In this document: one piece after another, positions 62,239 to 64,000 of the stretch | How positions within the stretch are numbered: position 1 is the stretch's first letter | How the letters are laid out: every line of letters begins with the position of its first letter | Assembly (NCBI GenBank): GCA_965230485.1 | Contig: CBDDLA010000001.1 | Span: 558,001 to 622,000, forward strand | From: Putridiphycobacter sp965230485 | GTDB lineage: Bacteria; Bacteroidota; Bacteroidia; Flavobacteriales_D; Crocinitomicaceae | Reading direction: 5' to 3' | DNA length: 64,000 nt | The notes under the pieces: generated by a model | The model's database searches: none | Told to the model about the DNA's origin: nothing | The model's input: the letters and a program-made list of their open reading frames with translations, nothing else | Program-made: the position numbers and the translations under genes

Positions 62239-62985
62239 ATGGGTTTACTAGATGGCAAAGTTGCTATTATCACCGGTGCATCAAGGGGCATTGGAAAAGA
62301 AATTGCGAAAGAATTTATCAAACAGGGCGCTAAGGTAGCTTTTACCTATTTATCGTCAGAGGAAAAAGCCAAGGCTTTGGAAAATGAATTATCTGCTGAT
62401 GGTGGAACAATTAAAGGATTCAAATCAAATGCCTCTGAGTTTGATTCAGCGCAAAAATTAGCAGATGAAGTGATGGCTGAATTTGGACAAATAGATGTTT
62501 TAGTGAATAATGCCGGTATTACCCGGGATAACTTGCTGATGAGAATGACAGAAGAACATTGGGATGAAGTGATGAATACCAATTTGAAATCTGCTTTTAA
62601 TTTAACCAAGGCTGTTTTACGACCTATGCTAAAAGCCCGTCAAGGTTCAATTATTAATATGAGTTCGGTTGTTGGTGTATCTGGTAATGCAGGTCAATCT
62701 AATTATGCCGCTTCAAAAGCAGGAATGATTGGGTTTACGAAATCAATCGCGCAAGAATTAGGATCAAGAAACATCAGATGCAATGCCATTGCTCCTGGTT
62801 TTATTGAAACAGAAATGACTGATGCACTTGACGAAAAAGTAGTTCAAGGTTGGAGAGATGCAATTCCATTAAAACGTGGCGGAACACCTTTAGACGTAGC
62901 TAATACCACTGTATTTTTAGCCTCAGACATGTCAGCTTATGTTTCAGGGCAAACCATTAATGTTTGTGGAGGAATGTTGATGTAA
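62239..62985 (+). CDS. fabG: 3-oxoacyl-[acyl-carrier-protein] reductase
   Basis: NADPH-dependent reduction of 3-oxoacyl-ACP in fatty-acid elongation. The 248-residue short-chain dehydrogenase has TGASRGIGKEIA near residue 12, NNAGITRDNLLMRM near 88-101, the serine in IINMSSVVGVSGNAGQ near 139, and the catalytic NYAASKAG near 152. The NNAGITRDNL segment is diagnostic of FabG. The upstream extension to 62200 would lie inside the promoter. The C-terminus YVSGQTINVCGGMLM is typical. Its own terminator follows. Confidence 0.95.
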   Translation: MGLLDGKVAIITGASRGIGKEIAKEFIKQGAKVAFTYLSSEEKAKALENELSADGGTIKGFKSNASEFDSAQKLADEVMAEFGQIDVLVNNAGITRDNLLMRMTEEHWDEVMNTNLKSAFNLTKAVLRPMLKARQGSIINMSSVVGVSGNAGQSNYAASKAGMIGFTKSIAQELGSRNIRCNAIAPGFIETEMTDALDEKVVQGWRDAIPLKRGGTPLDVANTTVFLASDMSAYVSGQTINVCGGMLM

Positions 62986-63008
62986 ACACAATTGAATTAA
63001 CGAATCTT

Positions 63009-63035
63009 AAACCAGACGAAACCGTCTGGTTTTTT
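63009..63035. terminator. Intrinsic terminator between fabG and ppk2
   Basis: AAACCAGACG and CGTCTGGTTT pair across a 4-base loop, with T-tract on the plus strand. It lies between convergent genes. Confidence 0.85.
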
Positions 63036-63095
63036 GTTTACAAGACTCGAATTCCTTTTCCAGAACATGGGTATTTCATTAGACACTGGAATATT

Positions 63096-63890
63096 TTATC
63101 CTTTCTTATAAGGTATATTATTCAAGATATAATCAAGTGCTTCAATTCTAGCATGCGTTTTTTTATTGGCTTCAATTTTAACCCAAGGTGCTGCATCTGA
63201 ATTAGTATGTTTAAACATAGCGTCTTTATACTTTGTATATTCATCCCATAATTCAAGTGCCCGCTCATCAACAGGAGATATTTTCCATCTTTTCAATGCA
63301 CTCTTTTTGATATCTTCAAATCGCTTGGCTTGTTCTTCTTTTGTAATTGAAAAATAAATCTTAACCAGATGAGTATCGGAATCAATCACCATTTTTTCAA
63401 ATGCATTGATTTGAGACATAAAAATATCATACTCTTCCTGAGTACAAAAATTATTGACAGGTTCTACAATGGCTCTATTGTACCAACTTCTGTCAAAAAA
63501 AACAATTTCACCCGGCTTAGGAAGCTGATTAACGTACCTTTGAAAGTACCATTGTCCTTTTTCATCTTCAGTGGGTTTATTTAAGGCGACGATTCTAAAA
63601 TGTCTTGGATTAATATGGGCAGTGATTCTTCTAATGGCACCACCTTTTCCAGCAGCATCACGGCCTTCAAAAATAACTACAACTTTCTTTCTTTTATCAA
63701 TAACCCAACTTTGAAGTTTAACCATTTCAACTTGCCGTTCAATTAAATCATACTCATACTTTGTGTATCTCAATGCTTTTTGAACATCAACCTTCTTAGA
63801 GGAAAACAAATTCCTAAGCCCTAATTTTGAATTAATTAATTCCAGCTCTTTATCCGTTAATTGCATTTCTGTTTTAAGCTCCATAACCAT
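63096..63890 (-). CDS. ppk2: Polyphosphate kinase 2
   Basis: A 264-residue PPK2-family enzyme that uses polyphosphate to phosphorylate nucleoside di- or monophosphates, or the reverse. It has the Walker A motif FEGRDAAGKGGAIRR near residues 74-88, the Walker B motif FFDRSWYNRA near 135-144, and the lid region ITKEEQAKRFEDIKKSALKRWKISPVD. The size and motifs fit the class I single-domain form; the actual nucleotide preference is unclear. The start lies 2 bases after the stop of another reverse-strand gene, so it is probably second in an operon. Confidence 0.94.
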   Translation of the reverse strand: MVMELKTEMQLTDKELELINSKLGLRNLFSSKKVDVQKALRYTKYEYDLIERQVEMVKLQSWVIDKRKKVVVIFEGRDAAGKGGAIRRITAHINPRHFRIVALNKPTEDEKGQWYFQRYVNQLPKPGEIVFFDRSWYNRAIVEPVNNFCTQEEYDIFMSQINAFEKMVIDSDTHLVKIYFSITKEEQAKRFEDIKKSALKRWKISPVDERALELWDEYTKYKDAMFKHTNSDAAPWVKIEANKKTHARIEALDYILNNIPYKKG

Positions 63891-63892
63891 CT

Positions 63893-64000
63893 TTAAATAT
63901 CAATTTGTTTTGCATTCCTGTAGTATTTTATAATAACGTTCGGATCCGCTATCACCGAACCTATGTCTGATTTAAATTTATCTCTATAATTAAATCTTGA
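63893..64000 (-). CDS. C-terminal end of an unidentified protein
   Basis: On the reverse strand an open frame of 35 codons enters from the right edge and stops at TAA 2 bases before the ppk2 start. Its translation ends DPNVIIKYYRNAKQIDI. The tight spacing to ppk2 and absence of stops in such AT-rich DNA support a real gene end, but too little is visible to identify the protein. Confidence 0.5.
   Translation of the reverse strand, partial: SRFNYRDKFKSDIGSVIADPNVIIKYYRNAKQIDI

Overview
The window is 64 kb of AT-rich, gene-dense bacterial DNA from a member of the Bacteroidota, most likely Flavobacteriales or a close relative. Four things support this. Nine predicted secreted proteins end in type IX secretion (T9SS) sorting domains, eight type A and one type B gliding-associated. 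Starts lack Shine-Dalgarno sequences, and upstream regions repeatedly carry the Bacteroidota -7 element TAnnTTTG. SecDF is a fused protein, as is the ResB-CcsA cytochrome c biogenesis protein. The genus cannot be fixed from the sequence alone.

Layout. 1-3.8 kb: the end of a serA-like gene, rpe, an overlapping secreted protein/outer-membrane barrel pair, and a PKD lipoprotein. 4-13.5 kb: a block of large secreted T9SS proteins, namely a dikinase-like protein, a C-type lectin, a vanadium-haloperoxidase-like enzyme with eight Ig-like repeats, and a small cargo. 14-21.6 kb: an AraC regulator and a short-chain dehydrogenase sharing tandem upstream boxes, then a reverse-strand run of serine hydrolase, MDR oxidoreductase, membrane lipoprotein and a TolB-like/TPR/AraC fusion regulator. 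22-23.3 kb: a pterin operon (6-pyruvoyl-tetrahydropterin synthase-like gene plus folE) with an inverted-repeat operator over its promoter. 23.5-26.7 kb: an accessory patch with an HTH remnant, a T9SS protein, a membrane-protein gene bracketed by inverted repeats, tandem hairpin repeats, and tRNA-Met whose 3' end is partly duplicated beside the repeats.

26.8-38.4 kb is mostly core: ccsBA, secDF, a tatA-like gene, a Ca/Na exchanger, aroQ, xerD, a methyltransferase and a class III aminotransferase. 38.5-46.8 kb holds a secreted trypsin-like protease, a LytS/LytR-type two-component pair, lipoproteins, a BlaR1/BlaI-like pair with a three-dyad operator array, and a leucine-rich-repeat cargo. 47-49.7 kb is a SAM-I riboswitch followed by a transsulfuration-family enzyme and homoserine dehydrogenase. 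49.8-64 kb holds rpsA, a type B T9SS PKD protein, a WG-repeat protein, uvrA, a NIF3-family protein with its zinc-ribbon partner, fabG, ppk2 and the tail of one more gene.

I found no CRISPR array, no intact insertion sequence and no complete prophage. The most unusual signals are the T9SS-exported dikinase-like protein (phosphohistidine-type domain before the ATP-binding domain, as in glucan water dikinases), the paired 21-bp-spaced boxes before the AraC and SDR genes, the 20-bp-pitch dyad array before blaI, and the tRNA-associated repeat patch. All functions are read from motifs and gene context; no database search was run.
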